Below are positions 41,884-49,956 of a DNA stretch of 64,000 bases, piece by piece. A program made the translations under genes and the position numbers. The stretch is from assembly GCA_005502805.1 (NCBI GenBank), contig SCMY01000011.1, forward strand, positions 124,001-188,000, in the 5' to 3' direction. How positions within the stretch are numbered: the stretch's first letter is position 1; every line of letters starts with the position of its first letter. The stretch is from Rhizobiales bacterium 2SD. GTDB lineage: Bacteria; Pseudomonadota; Alphaproteobacteria; Rhizobiales; Beijerinckiaceae. Under the pieces are notes generated by a model that saw only the letters and a program-made list of their open reading frames with translations, was not told where the DNA came from and did not search any database.

Positions 41884-43058
41884 CGGAATTCGCCTTCCTG
41901 CGTGAGACAGTGGGCGCGGGGCCGGCCGGCACCAACGGCTCCACGCCGCATCATGCCACGGCGGCGTTGGCCGAGGCCGACCGCCTGATGACCGTCTGTA
42001 ACTCCTGCCGCTATTGCGAGGGGCTCTGCGCCGTCTTTCCGGCGATGGAGATGCGCCGCTCCTTCTCCGACGGCGATCTGAACTATCTCGCCAATCTCTG
42101 CCACAACTGCGGCGCCTGCTACGACGATTGCCAGTTTTCGCCGCCGCATGAATTCGCGGTCCACGTGCCCGCGACGCTCGCGACCGTACGAAGCGAATCT
42201 TACGCGCATTATGTCTGGCCGCACGCCTTCGCGGGGGTCTTCGCGCGCAACGGCCTGTTCATCGCGCTGGCGCTGGCCCTGGCCCTGACCGCCTTCATCG
42301 CCGGCTTCGTCGCCTGGACCGACCCGGCTGTTCTGTTCGGCGTGCATACGGGTCCCGGCTCGTTCTACAAGCTGATGCCGCACAACACGATGGTCGCCAT
42401 CTTCGGCGCGGCGACACTCTACACGGTCGTGGCCATCGGCATGGGCGTGCGCGCGTTCTGGCGCGACATCGGCGAACCGGCCTCGACCCTGCGCGATCCG
42501 GGCTCGCTCTGGCAGGCGCTGAAGGATGCCGGGCGCCTGCGCTATCTCGACGGCGGGGGCTCTGGCTGCATGAACGATGGCGAGCGTCCGAGCGACCGAC
42601 GCCGGCTCTATCACCACATGACCTTCTACGGCTTCATGCTGTGCTTCGCCGCGACCTCGACGGCGACGCTCTACCATTATCTGATCGCCATGGAGGCACC
42701 CTATCCCTGGTACGACCTGCCCGTGCTGCTCGGCACGACCGGCGGCATCGGCCTGATCGTCGGCCCCATCGGGCTGCTGCACGAGAAATGGCGGCGCTCT
42801 CCCCAATTGCGCGAGGGCACGCCTTTCGGCATGGACGTCGCGTTCCTGCTGATGCTGCTTCTCACCAGCGTGACCGGCCTCGCTTTGCTCGTCCTGCGCG
42901 CGACGCCCGCGATGGGGCTGTTGCTGGCGCTGCATCTCGGCGTCGTCTTCGCGCTCTTCGTGACGATGCCCTACGGCAAGTTTGTTCATGGCATCTATCG
43001 CTATCTCGCTCTGGTCCGCGCTGCGAAGGAACGGCATCGGGAATTGGCGCGGCACTGA
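41880..43058 (+). CDS. tcuB: tricarballylate utilisation 4Fe-4S membrane protein, TcuB-like
   Basis: 392 residues. Two ferredoxin-type clusters are clear: CNSCRYCEGLC and CHNCGACYDDC, each with the spacing for a 4Fe-4S centre. About six membrane spans follow, with histidines (for example YHHMTFYG and HLGVVFAL) that may bind haem b. TcuB reoxidises TcuA by passing electrons to the quinone pool. The frame is open far upstream inside tcuA, but the ATG at 41880 overlapping the tcuA stop is the natural start. The transporter TcuC is not encoded here. Confidence 0.92.
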   Translation: MTEFAFLRETVGAGPAGTNGSTPHHATAALAEADRLMTVCNSCRYCEGLCAVFPAMEMRRSFSDGDLNYLANLCHNCGACYDDCQFSPPHEFAVHVPATLATVRSESYAHYVWPHAFAGVFARNGLFIALALALALTAFIAGFVAWTDPAVLFGVHTGPGSFYKLMPHNTMVAIFGAATLYTVVAIGMGVRAFWRDIGEPASTLRDPGSLWQALKDAGRLRYLDGGGSGCMNDGERPSDRRRLYHHMTFYGFMLCFAATSTATLYHYLIAMEAPYPWYDLPVLLGTTGGIGLIVGPIGLLHEKWRRSPQLREGTPFGMDVAFLLMLLLTSVTGLALLVLRATPAMGLLLALHLGVVFALFVTMPYGKFVHGIYRYLALVRAAKERHRELARH

Positions 43059-43104
43059 CCGGCGCCGGTTGCACGACGCCGCACGCTGCTTCATTTTTAG
43101 GATA

Positions 43105-43129
43105 CGGACAAATGTTCGTTATACGGACA
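43105..43129. promoter_or_regulatory. predicted IclR operator, site A (citryl-CoA lyase-like gene)
   Basis: CGGACA-AA-TGTTCG-TTATA-CGGACA, 23 bp before the start at 43152. It has two inverted half-sites followed by a third in direct orientation, with the same 25-bp geometry as sites at 44818 and 58246. Confidence 0.8.
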
Positions 43130-43151
43130 TCAAGCCTTTTGGGAGAACATC

Positions 43152-43925
43152 ATGAAGCCGATCCGCTCCGACATCGCATGGAGCACGCCCGACCGGATCA
43201 ACATCCGGGGCCTGAGCCTGCCCGACGAAATCCTCGGCCATTTCAATCTCGGAGATTTCGCTTATCTGAACCTGACGGGCGTGCGCCCGACGCCACAGCA
43301 ATCGGCGGTCTTCAATGCGATCGTCGTGACGCTGGTCGAGCACGGCGTCACCCCCTCCGCGCTCGTAGCGCGCATGACCTATGCCGGCGCGCCGGAATCG
43401 CTGCAGGCTGCGGTAGCGGCAGGGCTCTGCGGACTCGGCACCGTCTTCGTCGGCACCATGGAAGGAGCGACGAAGCTGCTCTACGAGGTGTTGCCCCAGG
43501 ACACGCCGACGCCCGACGATCTCGCGCCGCTGGCACGCGACGTCGTCGCGCGGTTCCGCTCGCAGAAGCGAGCCATACCCGGCATCGGGCACCCGGTCCA
43601 CAAGCCCGTCGACCCGCGCACACCCAGGCTCTTCGAGATCGCTGAGGAGAACGGGCTGGCTGGGCGCTATGTCGCGCTCATGCAACTCGTGCAGCAGGAG
43701 GCGGAGCGCGCCTCGGGCAAGGTGTTGCCGCTGAACGCCACCGGCGCCATCGGCGCCATCTGCTGCGAACTGGGTTTTCCCGAACAGGTCATCCGGGGCT
43801 TCGGCGTGATGGCGCGCGCGATCGGGCTCGTCGCGCACATCATGGAGGAAGCGCGAAATCCGATGGCGCTGGAGGTCTGGCGGCGCGCCGAGGAGGAAGC
43901 CTCGCGCCATATCCGCCCGGCCTGA
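43152..43925 (+). CDS. citrate synthase/citryl-CoA lyase-family protein
   Basis: 257 residues, much shorter than citrate synthase (about 430). GTVFVGTMEGATKLLYEVLP, AIPGIGHPVHKPVDPRTPRL and LPLNATGAIGAICCELGFPE match the C-terminal citryl-CoA lyase module of ATP-citrate lyase and stand-alone relatives. The GIGHPVH histidine is a catalytic position of the family. Where citrate synthases have an Asp near the C-terminus the sequence reads AHIMEEARNP, so the acid may be a Glu. It probably cleaves or forms a citryl-CoA-like ester in concert with the CoA-transferase at 44945. It has its own promoter with IclR site A; GGGAGAAC precedes the ATG. Confidence 0.85.
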   Translation: MKPIRSDIAWSTPDRINIRGLSLPDEILGHFNLGDFAYLNLTGVRPTPQQSAVFNAIVVTLVEHGVTPSALVARMTYAGAPESLQAAVAAGLCGLGTVFVGTMEGATKLLYEVLPQDTPTPDDLAPLARDVVARFRSQKRAIPGIGHPVHKPVDPRTPRLFEIAEENGLAGRYVALMQLVQQEAERASGKVLPLNATGAIGAICCELGFPEQVIRGFGVMARAIGLVAHIMEEARNPMALEVWRRAEEEASRHIRPA

Positions 43926-43927
43926 GC

Positions 43928-44725
43928 TCAGCGATGCTCCATGAGATGCGCGATCTCCTCGGCGGTGCGCCTGAGGGCCGGTAAGAAGGTCTTGCGCAGT
44001 TCCGCCAGCGACGTGCGACCCGTTAGCGTCGCCACGTTGACGGCCGCTATCGTGCGCCCGGTCCGGTCGCGGACGGGCACGGCGAGCGAACGGACGCCCG
44101 TTTCCATCTCGCCGTCGAGAATGGCATAGCCGTTCTGGCGAATCTGCGCGATCTCGGCGCGCCACGCCACGGGATCGGTCAGGGTGCGCTCGGTGACCGG
44201 CTCGAGCGGGTGACGGCGGAGCCAGTCCTGCAGCGCCTCGTCGTCCATGGCGGCCAGCAACACGCGGCCCATTGAGGCGCAATGCGCCGGCAGTTGCGAG
44301 CCGATATGAAGGCCGACCGCGGATGCGAGCCGCCGCGGCGGATCGGCCCGCGCGACATAGGTGATGACGCCCCCGTCCAGCACCGACATCGACGCCGACT
44401 CCAGAACATCCTCCGCGAGACGCCGCAGGACCGCTTTGGCGGCGTCGCCCAGCCCGAAGGCCGACAGATAGGCATTGGCGAAACGCAGAACCTTGGACGT
44501 CATCCAGAAAAGCTTGCCGTCCGACTCCAGGAGACCGAGGCTTTCCAGGGTGAGCAGGAAGCGGCGCGTCGTCCCGCGCGACAGCCCCACCCGCTCGGCG
44601 ACCTGGGACAGGTTCATGCGTCTGTGATCCCCGTCGAAGCAGCCGAGAACGTCGATCCCGCGCGCCAATGCGGTCACGAAGTCAGGCGAACTGGAATCCT
44701 GCATTGCGTCTCGTTCCTTCGGCAA
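43928..44725 (-). CDS. IclR-family transcriptional regulator
   Basis: 265 residues (258 from the ATG at 44704). The winged HTH MNLSQVAERVGLSRGTTRRF is followed by an IclR ligand domain (IGSQLPAHCASMGRVLLAAM; GYAILDGEMETGVRSLAVPV) of the PcaR/PcaU/PobR type that senses beta-ketoadipate-pathway acids. It is divergent from the CoA-transferase-Liv operon and convergent with the lyase-like gene. The three 25-bp sites at 43105, 44818 and 58246 are its probable operators, as it is the only IclR gene in the window and sits beside two of them. Confidence 0.93.
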   Translation of the reverse strand: MPKERDAMQDSSSPDFVTALARGIDVLGCFDGDHRRMNLSQVAERVGLSRGTTRRFLLTLESLGLLESDGKLFWMTSKVLRFANAYLSAFGLGDAAKAVLRRLAEDVLESASMSVLDGGVITYVARADPPRRLASAVGLHIGSQLPAHCASMGRVLLAAMDDEALQDWLRRHPLEPVTERTLTDPVAWRAEIAQIRQNGYAILDGEMETGVRSLAVPVRDRTGRTIAAVNVATLTGRTSLAELRKTFLPALRRTAEEIAHLMEHR

Positions 44726-44817
44726 GCGCCTGTCGACCGGCCCGTCACTGTTGCTACCACAATCGGCGCCGGGCGGAAGATTTCACTTGACCGAACCCGG
44801 CGCGACTGCTCAATTAT

Positions 44818-44842
44818 CGGACAAATGTCCGTATATCGGACA
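44818..44842. promoter_or_regulatory. predicted IclR operator, site B (iclR / CoA-transferase intergenic)
   Basis: CGGACA-AA-TGTCCG-TATAT-CGGACA between the divergent IclR gene (start 44725) and the CoA-transferase operon (start 44945). This is the best match of the three sites to a perfect palindrome plus direct half-site. It could mediate autoregulation and activation together, as PcaU/PobR sites with three half-sites do. Confidence 0.85.
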
Positions 44843-44944
44843 ATCTTAGAAAATCCAAGCCTCTAGAGACAACGCCATGGATTTGCGCTGCCGCGCCGCT
44901 TTCATCGATGCCAGCCTGACGGTCGTCGGACAGGGATATCTGCG

Positions 44945-45625
44945 GTGATCGACAAGAGAGTTCGCTCGGTCGCCGAAGCGCTGTCCGGCATCCACGACGG
45001 GGCGACCGTGCTCGTCGGGGGCTTCGGGGCCGTCGGCCAGGCCAACATCCTGATCGAGGGATTGATCGAGCATGGAGCGCGCGACCTGACCGTCGTCGCG
45101 AACAATGCCGGCTATGGCCGCGTCGGGCTTGCGCGGCTGCTGGAGGTCGGGCGGGTCCGCAAGCTGATCTGCAGCTTCCCGCGCATCGTCGGCTCCACGA
45201 TCTTCGAGACGCTCTACAAGGCCGGGCGCATCGAACTCGAGCTCGTGCCGCAGGGCACGCTCGCCGAGCGGATGCGTGCCGCGAGTGCTGGGATCCCGGC
45301 CTTCTTCACCGCCACGGGCGCGGGCACGCAATTGGCCGAGGGCAAGGAGACCCGCGAGATCGACGGACGCACCTATGTCCTGGAACAGGCCCTGCCGGGC
45401 GACGTCGCGATCGTCGAGGCCTGGCGAGCCGACCGCTGGGGCAACCTGACCTACCGCTCCTCCGGCCGCAATTTCAACCCGGTGATGGCCGCCGCCGGCA
45501 AGCTGACCGTCGTGCAGACGCAGCACATGGTGGAACTCGGCGAGATCGATCCGGAAACGGTGGTGACACCCGGCATCTTCGTCGATCGCGTCCTGCATGT
45601 GCCTTACGGCGACCCCACGGGCTGA
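44945..45625 (+). CDS. CoA-transferase subunit A (3-oxoacid/3-oxoadipate type)
   Basis: 226 residues from a GTG start. The CoA-binding glycine loop is GATVLVGGFGAVGQANIL; later FFTATGAGTQLAEGKETREI and NFNPVMAAA are standard for alpha subunits of type I CoA-transferases (SCOT, PcaI, AtoD). It pairs with subunit B 11 bp downstream. The enzyme moves CoA from succinyl-CoA or acetyl-CoA to an acid, activating the substrate or an acetoacetate product. First gene of an operon running to 53973. Confidence 0.92.
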   Translation: MIDKRVRSVAEALSGIHDGATVLVGGFGAVGQANILIEGLIEHGARDLTVVANNAGYGRVGLARLLEVGRVRKLICSFPRIVGSTIFETLYKAGRIELELVPQGTLAERMRAASAGIPAFFTATGAGTQLAEGKETREIDGRTYVLEQALPGDVAIVEAWRADRWGNLTYRSSGRNFNPVMAAAGKLTVVQTQHMVELGEIDPETVVTPGIFVDRVLHVPYGDPTG

Positions 45626-45636
45626 GGAGCGCCGGC

Positions 45637-46287
45637 ATGTCACAGCAATTCACCCCTCTCACCCGCCCGCAGATGGCGGGGCAGGTCGCTGAGGCGATTC
45701 CCTCCGGCTGGTACGTCAATCTCGGCATCGGCATTCCCACGCTCGTCGCCGACCAGGTGCCGGCCGGGCGCGAGGTCATCTTTCATTCCGAGAACGGCAT
45801 TCTCGGCATGGGCCCCGCGCCGGCGGCGGGCGCCATCGATCCCTGGCTGATCAATGCCGGCAAGCAGCACATCACCCTGCGCACCGGGGGCTCCTTCTTC
45901 CATCACGCGGACAGCTTCGCGATGATCCGCGGCGGCCATCTCGATCTCTGCGTTCTCGGCGCCTTCGAAGTGGCCGAGAACGGCGACATCGCCAACTGGG
46001 CCACCTCGGTTCAGGACACCGCGCCGGCCGTCGGCGGCGCGATGGATCTGGCGGTCGGCGCCAAGCGCCTCTGGGTGGTGATGGAGCACCAGACCAAGGA
46101 CGGCCGGCCGCGCATCGTGAAGCGCTGCTCCTATCCGCTGACCGCGATGGCGGCGGTGTCCCGCATCTATACCAATCTCGCGGTGATCGACGTCACGCCG
46201 GAAGGGCTGCGGGTCGCCGGAATGATCGACGGGCTGGATTTCGCCGAGCTCCAGAACCGCACGGAGGCCGAACTCATTCGGGCCTGA
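45637..46287 (+). CDS. CoA-transferase subunit B (3-oxoacid/3-oxoadipate type)
   Basis: 216 residues. The catalytic Glu52 is in FHSENGILGMGP, which forms the glutamyl-CoA intermediate in type I CoA-transferases. YVNLGIGIPTLVADQVPAG and GGHLDLCVLGAFEVAENGDI are typical beta-subunit segments (PcaJ, ScoB, AtoA). Together with the A subunit it gives a complete enzyme. Preference between 3-oxoadipate, acetoacetate or another acid cannot be decided from sequence alone. Confidence 0.93.
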   Translation: MSQQFTPLTRPQMAGQVAEAIPSGWYVNLGIGIPTLVADQVPAGREVIFHSENGILGMGPAPAAGAIDPWLINAGKQHITLRTGGSFFHHADSFAMIRGGHLDLCVLGAFEVAENGDIANWATSVQDTAPAVGGAMDLAVGAKRLWVVMEHQTKDGRPRIVKRCSYPLTAMAAVSRIYTNLAVIDVTPEGLRVAGMIDGLDFAELQNRTEAELIRA

Positions 46288-46341
46288 GACCTCAAATCAC
46301 CAAGCAGGGCGAAAAAGGCCCGCAGACACCCAGGGAGAACC

Positions 46342-47463
46342 ATGATGATCCTACGCAGACAATTTCTCGTTGGCGCGGCCGCGACCGTCGCGGCGCCGTC
46401 CGTTCTTCGCGCGCAGGGCGCGGCCTATGTTCTGGGCACGCTGTTCCCGATGTCGGGCGCGAACGCCGAGTTCGGCACGATGTACCTCAACGGCGTCCAG
46501 CTCGCGCTCGACCACATCGCCGCCGACAAGATGCTCAAGAATGGGATCGACCTGCGGCCGATCGACAGCCAGGGCACGGCCCAGGGCGGCGCCGTCGGCA
46601 TGACCCGGCTCGCCAATGTCGACCGGGCCTCTTACGTGCTGATCGGCTTCACCGGCGTCTCGAAGGCCGCCGCGCCGATCGGCGACCGGGCCAAGGTCGT
46701 GATGGTCAATGGCGGCGGCGTCGGCCCCGATCTCGCGACGCTGTCCCCTTATTTCTGGAACATCCTGCCGCTCGCCAATCAGGAGGTCCGCGCGGTCCTC
46801 CCCTTCATCAAGGAGAAGGGCTTCAAGCGCATCGCGATGATCTATACCGAGGACCCGAGCGGCATGGCCGTTCATGCCGAACTGAAGTCCGGCCTGCCGG
46901 GCGTCGGCGGCGAACTTGTCGGCGCCTACGGCGTCGCCCCGACCCTGACCCAGTTCGCGGCGATCGCGGCGCAGGTTCGCGACGTCAGGCCGGACGCAGT
47001 CTTCTTCGCCAGCGTCAGCGGCGTGCAGGCGGTGCAGATCGTCAAGCAGCTCCGCGACAACGGCATTTCCCAGCAGATCATGACTTATTCGACGGGCAAT
47101 CTGCCTTCGGTCTCGGCGCTGCCGGAATCGGAAGGACTCGTCTTCACCGGCCAGTCGGCGGATTGGGCGGCGACGGAGCCCACGATGAAGCGCTTCGTCA
47201 CGGGCTGGCGCGAGAAGCTGAAGAGCGAACCGACGACCTACGGGCTGAATTACTACAATGCGACCCTGCTCTTCGCCCAGCTCGCCAAGGGCCTGGAGGC
47301 GGCGGGCAAGCCCGTCAGCGGCGAGACGCTCCGCGAGGAGATGCTCAGGGTCAGGACCTTCCAGCTCGCCGGCGGCGAGGTGACCTTCGCCGAGAACGGC
47401 ACCGCCAGCACCGGCGTCCAGCTCAACCAGGTGCGTGGCGGACGCATCTACAAGATCGCCTGA
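46342..47463 (+). CDS. Liv-type ABC transporter substrate-binding protein
   Basis: 373 residues. Leader LRRQFLVGAAATVAAPSVLR resembles a Tat signal ending near AQG. The mature type I periplasmic-binding fold (Leu/Ile/Val-binding family) shows GTLFPMSGANAEFGTMYLNG, a LIGFTGVSKAAAPI segment, and RDVRPDAVFFASVSGVQAVQ. Such proteins in catabolic clusters often bind aromatic or dicarboxylic acids rather than amino acids. It precedes genes for two permeases and two ATPases; the TGATG junction at 47463 links it to the first permease. Same IclR-controlled operon as the CoA-transferase. Confidence 0.92.
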   Translation: MMILRRQFLVGAAATVAAPSVLRAQGAAYVLGTLFPMSGANAEFGTMYLNGVQLALDHIAADKMLKNGIDLRPIDSQGTAQGGAVGMTRLANVDRASYVLIGFTGVSKAAAPIGDRAKVVMVNGGGVGPDLATLSPYFWNILPLANQEVRAVLPFIKEKGFKRIAMIYTEDPSGMAVHAELKSGLPGVGGELVGAYGVAPTLTQFAAIAAQVRDVRPDAVFFASVSGVQAVQIVKQLRDNGISQQIMTYSTGNLPSVSALPESEGLVFTGQSADWAATEPTMKRFVTGWREKLKSEPTTYGLNYYNATLLFAQLAKGLEAAGKPVSGETLREEMLRVRTFQLAGGEVTFAENGTASTGVQLNQVRGGRIYKIA

Positions 47464-48332
47464 TGCTCTTCATCCAACTTCTGGCGTCGGGCATACAGAC
47501 GGGCGCTCTGTATGCGTTGACCGCGGCGGGGTTCGCGCTGATCTTCGGCGCGACCCGCATCTTCCATGTGGCGCATGGGGCGAGCTTCGTGCTCGCCGGC
47601 TACGCCTTCGTCGCCGCCTCGGCGCTGGGCCTGCACTGGGCGGCGGCGGTTCTTCTCGCCACCGCCGTCGCGGTTGCCTTCGGCATGCTGGTCGACCTCC
47701 TGGTCTATCGGCCGATCCAGCGTCACGAGGCGTCGTTCTTTACCGTTTTCGTCGCCTCCTTCGGCATCGTCATCTGCGTCCAGGCGCTGGTGCAGTTCCA
47801 GTTCGGGCGCGGCTCGGTCGCGGTCAGCACGTCGCTGACACGCTCGGCCGAGCTGCTGCCGGGCCTGTATATTGCGCCGGTCTTCTGGGTCGCGGCGGGA
47901 GTTTCGCTGGCACTGTTCACGGCCGTCAGCCTCTTCCTGGAGCGCACCAATGCCGGCCTCGGCCTGCGTGCATTGTCCGAGAACCCCGAGCTCCTGCGGG
48001 CCTACGGGCTGTCCTCGCGCCGGCTCTCGGCGCTCGCCTTCGGGTTGGGGTCGGCGCTGGTCGTTCCCGGCGCGATCCTGACGGCGGCCACCACGGGCAT
48101 CGAGCCGGCCGCCAGCCACCGCGTCATGCTGATCAGCATCGCGGCCTCGGTCGTGGGCGGCATCGGCAGCCTGCGCGGCGCGGCGCTCGCCGGCCTCATG
48201 CTCGGCGTCGTCGAAAACCTCGTCGTGCTCGTCCTCGATACGCAATGGAGCGAGGCGGCGAGCTTCGTCGTGCTCTTCGTCTTCATCGTCTTCCGGCCCA
48301 GCGGCCTGTTCGGAAAGGCGGTGACCTCATGA
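47463..48332 (+). CDS. Liv-type ABC transporter permease (LivH-like)
   Basis: 289 residues, about eight spans. IQTGALYALTAAGFALIFGA and TRIFHVAHGASFVLAGY form the LivH N-terminus; the cytoplasmic NAGLGLRALSENPELLRAYG loop is the permease-ATPase coupling region. The frame is open far upstream within the binding-protein gene, but the ATG at 47463 overlaps its stop by one base and gives the family N-terminus. It is coupled to LivM by ATGA overlap. Confidence 0.93.
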   Translation: MLFIQLLASGIQTGALYALTAAGFALIFGATRIFHVAHGASFVLAGYAFVAASALGLHWAAAVLLATAVAVAFGMLVDLLVYRPIQRHEASFFTVFVASFGIVICVQALVQFQFGRGSVAVSTSLTRSAELLPGLYIAPVFWVAAGVSLALFTAVSLFLERTNAGLGLRALSENPELLRAYGLSSRRLSALAFGLGSALVVPGAILTAATTGIEPAASHRVMLISIAASVVGGIGSLRGAALAGLMLGVVENLVVLVLDTQWSEAASFVVLFVFIVFRPSGLFGKAVTS

Positions 48333-49207
48333 TCGCCTATATCGTCAATCTCGCGACGCTCGTCGCCATCTTCGGCATCGCCGCAGCCAGCATGAACCTG
48401 CTGATCGGCTATGCCGGCATCTTCAGCCTCGCGCACGGCGCCTTCTTCGGCATCGGCGCCTTCGCGGCGGCGCAGCTCGCGCTCAACCTGACACCTGATC
48501 TGCTGCTGGCTTTCCTCGCTGCCGCGAGCCTCTCTATCGCATTGTCGCTGTGCCTGGCGCTGCCTGCGCTGCGGGTGCGCGGCGAGTATTTCATCGCCGC
48601 CAGCCTCGGCCTGCAGATGTTCGCCGTGACGGTGTTCCACGAAGCTCCCAGCCTCACCGGCGGACATGGCGGGCTGGCCGGCATACCGCAGGCGACCCTG
48701 CTCGGCATCGAGGTCGGCACGCCCTGGCGCTTCCTCGCGGTCGCAGCGGTGACGCTCGTCCTGAGCCTTCTGCTGATCCAGATCCTGATGCGCGGAAGCT
48801 TCGGCAGGGCGTTGATGGCGATGCGGGACGCCGAGAGCGCCGCCATGGCCTTCGGCAAGAACATCCCCCTGCTGAAGACGCTCGCGGTTGCCGCCGGCTG
48901 CGGGCTGGTCGGCATAGCCGGCGCGCTCTACGCCTTCCACATCTCCTTCGTGATCGGCGACAGCTTCACGCTCGAGCAGTCGGTCCTGCTCCAGGCCATG
49001 GTCATCATCGGCGGGGCCGGCACGCTGGCCGGGCCGCTCGTAGGCACGCTGCTCATCCTGCTGCTGCCCGCGGCGCTGACCTTCATGCCCATGATCCCGC
49101 CCACGGAGATCGGCACCGTGCAGCAATTCCTCTACGGCGCGGCGATGACGCTTCTGATGATCTTCCGGCCGGGCGGCATCGCCGGCCAGAGCGTGGGGAG
49201 GCGTTGA
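48329..49207 (+). CDS. Liv-type ABC transporter permease (LivM-like)
   Basis: 292 residues with about eight to nine spans. MNLLIGYAGIFSLAHGAFFG is the characteristic LivM start (G-Y-x-G-x-x-S-x-G/A-H), and SFGRALMAMRDAESAAMAFG the coupling loop. The ATG at 48329 overlaps the LivH-like stop (ATGA) and its own stop overlaps the ATPase start (TGATG). It completes the membrane channel of the importer in this operon. Confidence 0.93.
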   Translation: MIAYIVNLATLVAIFGIAAASMNLLIGYAGIFSLAHGAFFGIGAFAAAQLALNLTPDLLLAFLAAASLSIALSLCLALPALRVRGEYFIAASLGLQMFAVTVFHEAPSLTGGHGGLAGIPQATLLGIEVGTPWRFLAVAAVTLVLSLLLIQILMRGSFGRALMAMRDAESAAMAFGKNIPLLKTLAVAAGCGLVGIAGALYAFHISFVIGDSFTLEQSVLLQAMVIIGGAGTLAGPLVGTLLILLLPAALTFMPMIPPTEIGTVQQFLYGAAMTLLMIFRPGGIAGQSVGRR

Positions 49208-49956
49208 TGAGCGAAGCGCTTCTTTCCGTCCGGGGCCTGTCGAAATCCTTCGGCGGCGTGGCCGCGGTGCAGAACGTCGACATGGATCTGATCGGCGGCG
49301 TCGTCACGGCGCTGGTCGGCCCTAACGGCGCCGGCAAGACGACACTGTTCAACCTCGTCACCGGCAACATCGCGCCCGATACCGGCGAGGTCCACCTGGA
49401 AGGGCGGCCGATCACGTCGACGAAGCCGCATGACGTCGCCAGACTCGGCGTCGCCCGCAGCTTCCAGGACCTGCGCCTGTTCGGCAAGATGACCGTGCAC
49501 GAGAACGTCATGGTCGCGACCGAACCCGCGACATGGCTCTGGCAGCCAGGAGGCCCGGAGGCCAAGCGCGAAAGGCTCGCGCGGGTTGACGAGGCTCTCG
49601 AGCGCACGGGTCTCGCCGGGCTCGCCAGGGCGCGGGCGGTCGATCTCTCCTATGCCGAGACCAAGTTCCTCTCGATGGCGCGTGTCATTGCGACCGGCGC
49701 CCGGATCTGGCTGCTCGACGAGCCGTCTTCGGGCCTCGACCCAAATTCCCGCAAGCGCTTCGTCCGCCTTATCAGGGATGCCATCGCCGCCGGGGTGACC
49801 ATCTGCCTGATCGAGCACAACCTCGACATCGTCACCGAACTCGCCGACCGCATCGCCTTCCTCGACCAGGGGAAGAAGCTCGCAGAGGGAGAGCCTCAAG
49901 CGATCCTGCGCGATCCGACGCTCATCGCAATCTATTTCGGGGAGCGCCGCGAATGA
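49207..49956 (+). CDS. Liv-type ABC transporter ATP-binding protein (LivG-like)
   Basis: 249 residues. Walker A is GPNGAGKTT, the Q-loop region SFQDLRLFGKMTVHENVMVA, and Walker B LLDEPSSGLDPNSRK. The signature reads LSYAETKFLSMARVIATGA, with no LSGGQ: the LivG family usually has LSYGxQR here and this variant has LSYAETK, an odd C-loop. Translation probably starts at 49207, one base into the LivM stop. With the LivF-like ATPase it forms a heterodimeric motor. Confidence 0.92.
   Translation: MSEALLSVRGLSKSFGGVAAVQNVDMDLIGGVVTALVGPNGAGKTTLFNLVTGNIAPDTGEVHLEGRPITSTKPHDVARLGVARSFQDLRLFGKMTVHENVMVATEPATWLWQPGGPEAKRERLARVDEALERTGLAGLARARAVDLSYAETKFLSMARVIATGARIWLLDEPSSGLDPNSRKRFVRLIRDAIAAGVTICLIEHNLDIVTELADRIAFLDQGKKLAEGEPQAILRDPTLIAIYFGERRE

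Noticed and set aside
41799..43094. 431-codon minus-strand frame opposite tcuB
   Set aside because: TcuB has two clear 4Fe-4S motifs and membrane spans; the antisense product is His/Arg/Glu-rich without a fold.
47163..49956. long plus-strand frames that join Liv genes into fusion-like proteins (for example 47435-49207, 48550-49956)
   Set aside because: The upstream parts are out-of-frame readings of the preceding genes. ATGA/TGATG junctions give normal LivH, LivM and LivG starts, so no fusion proteins are supported.
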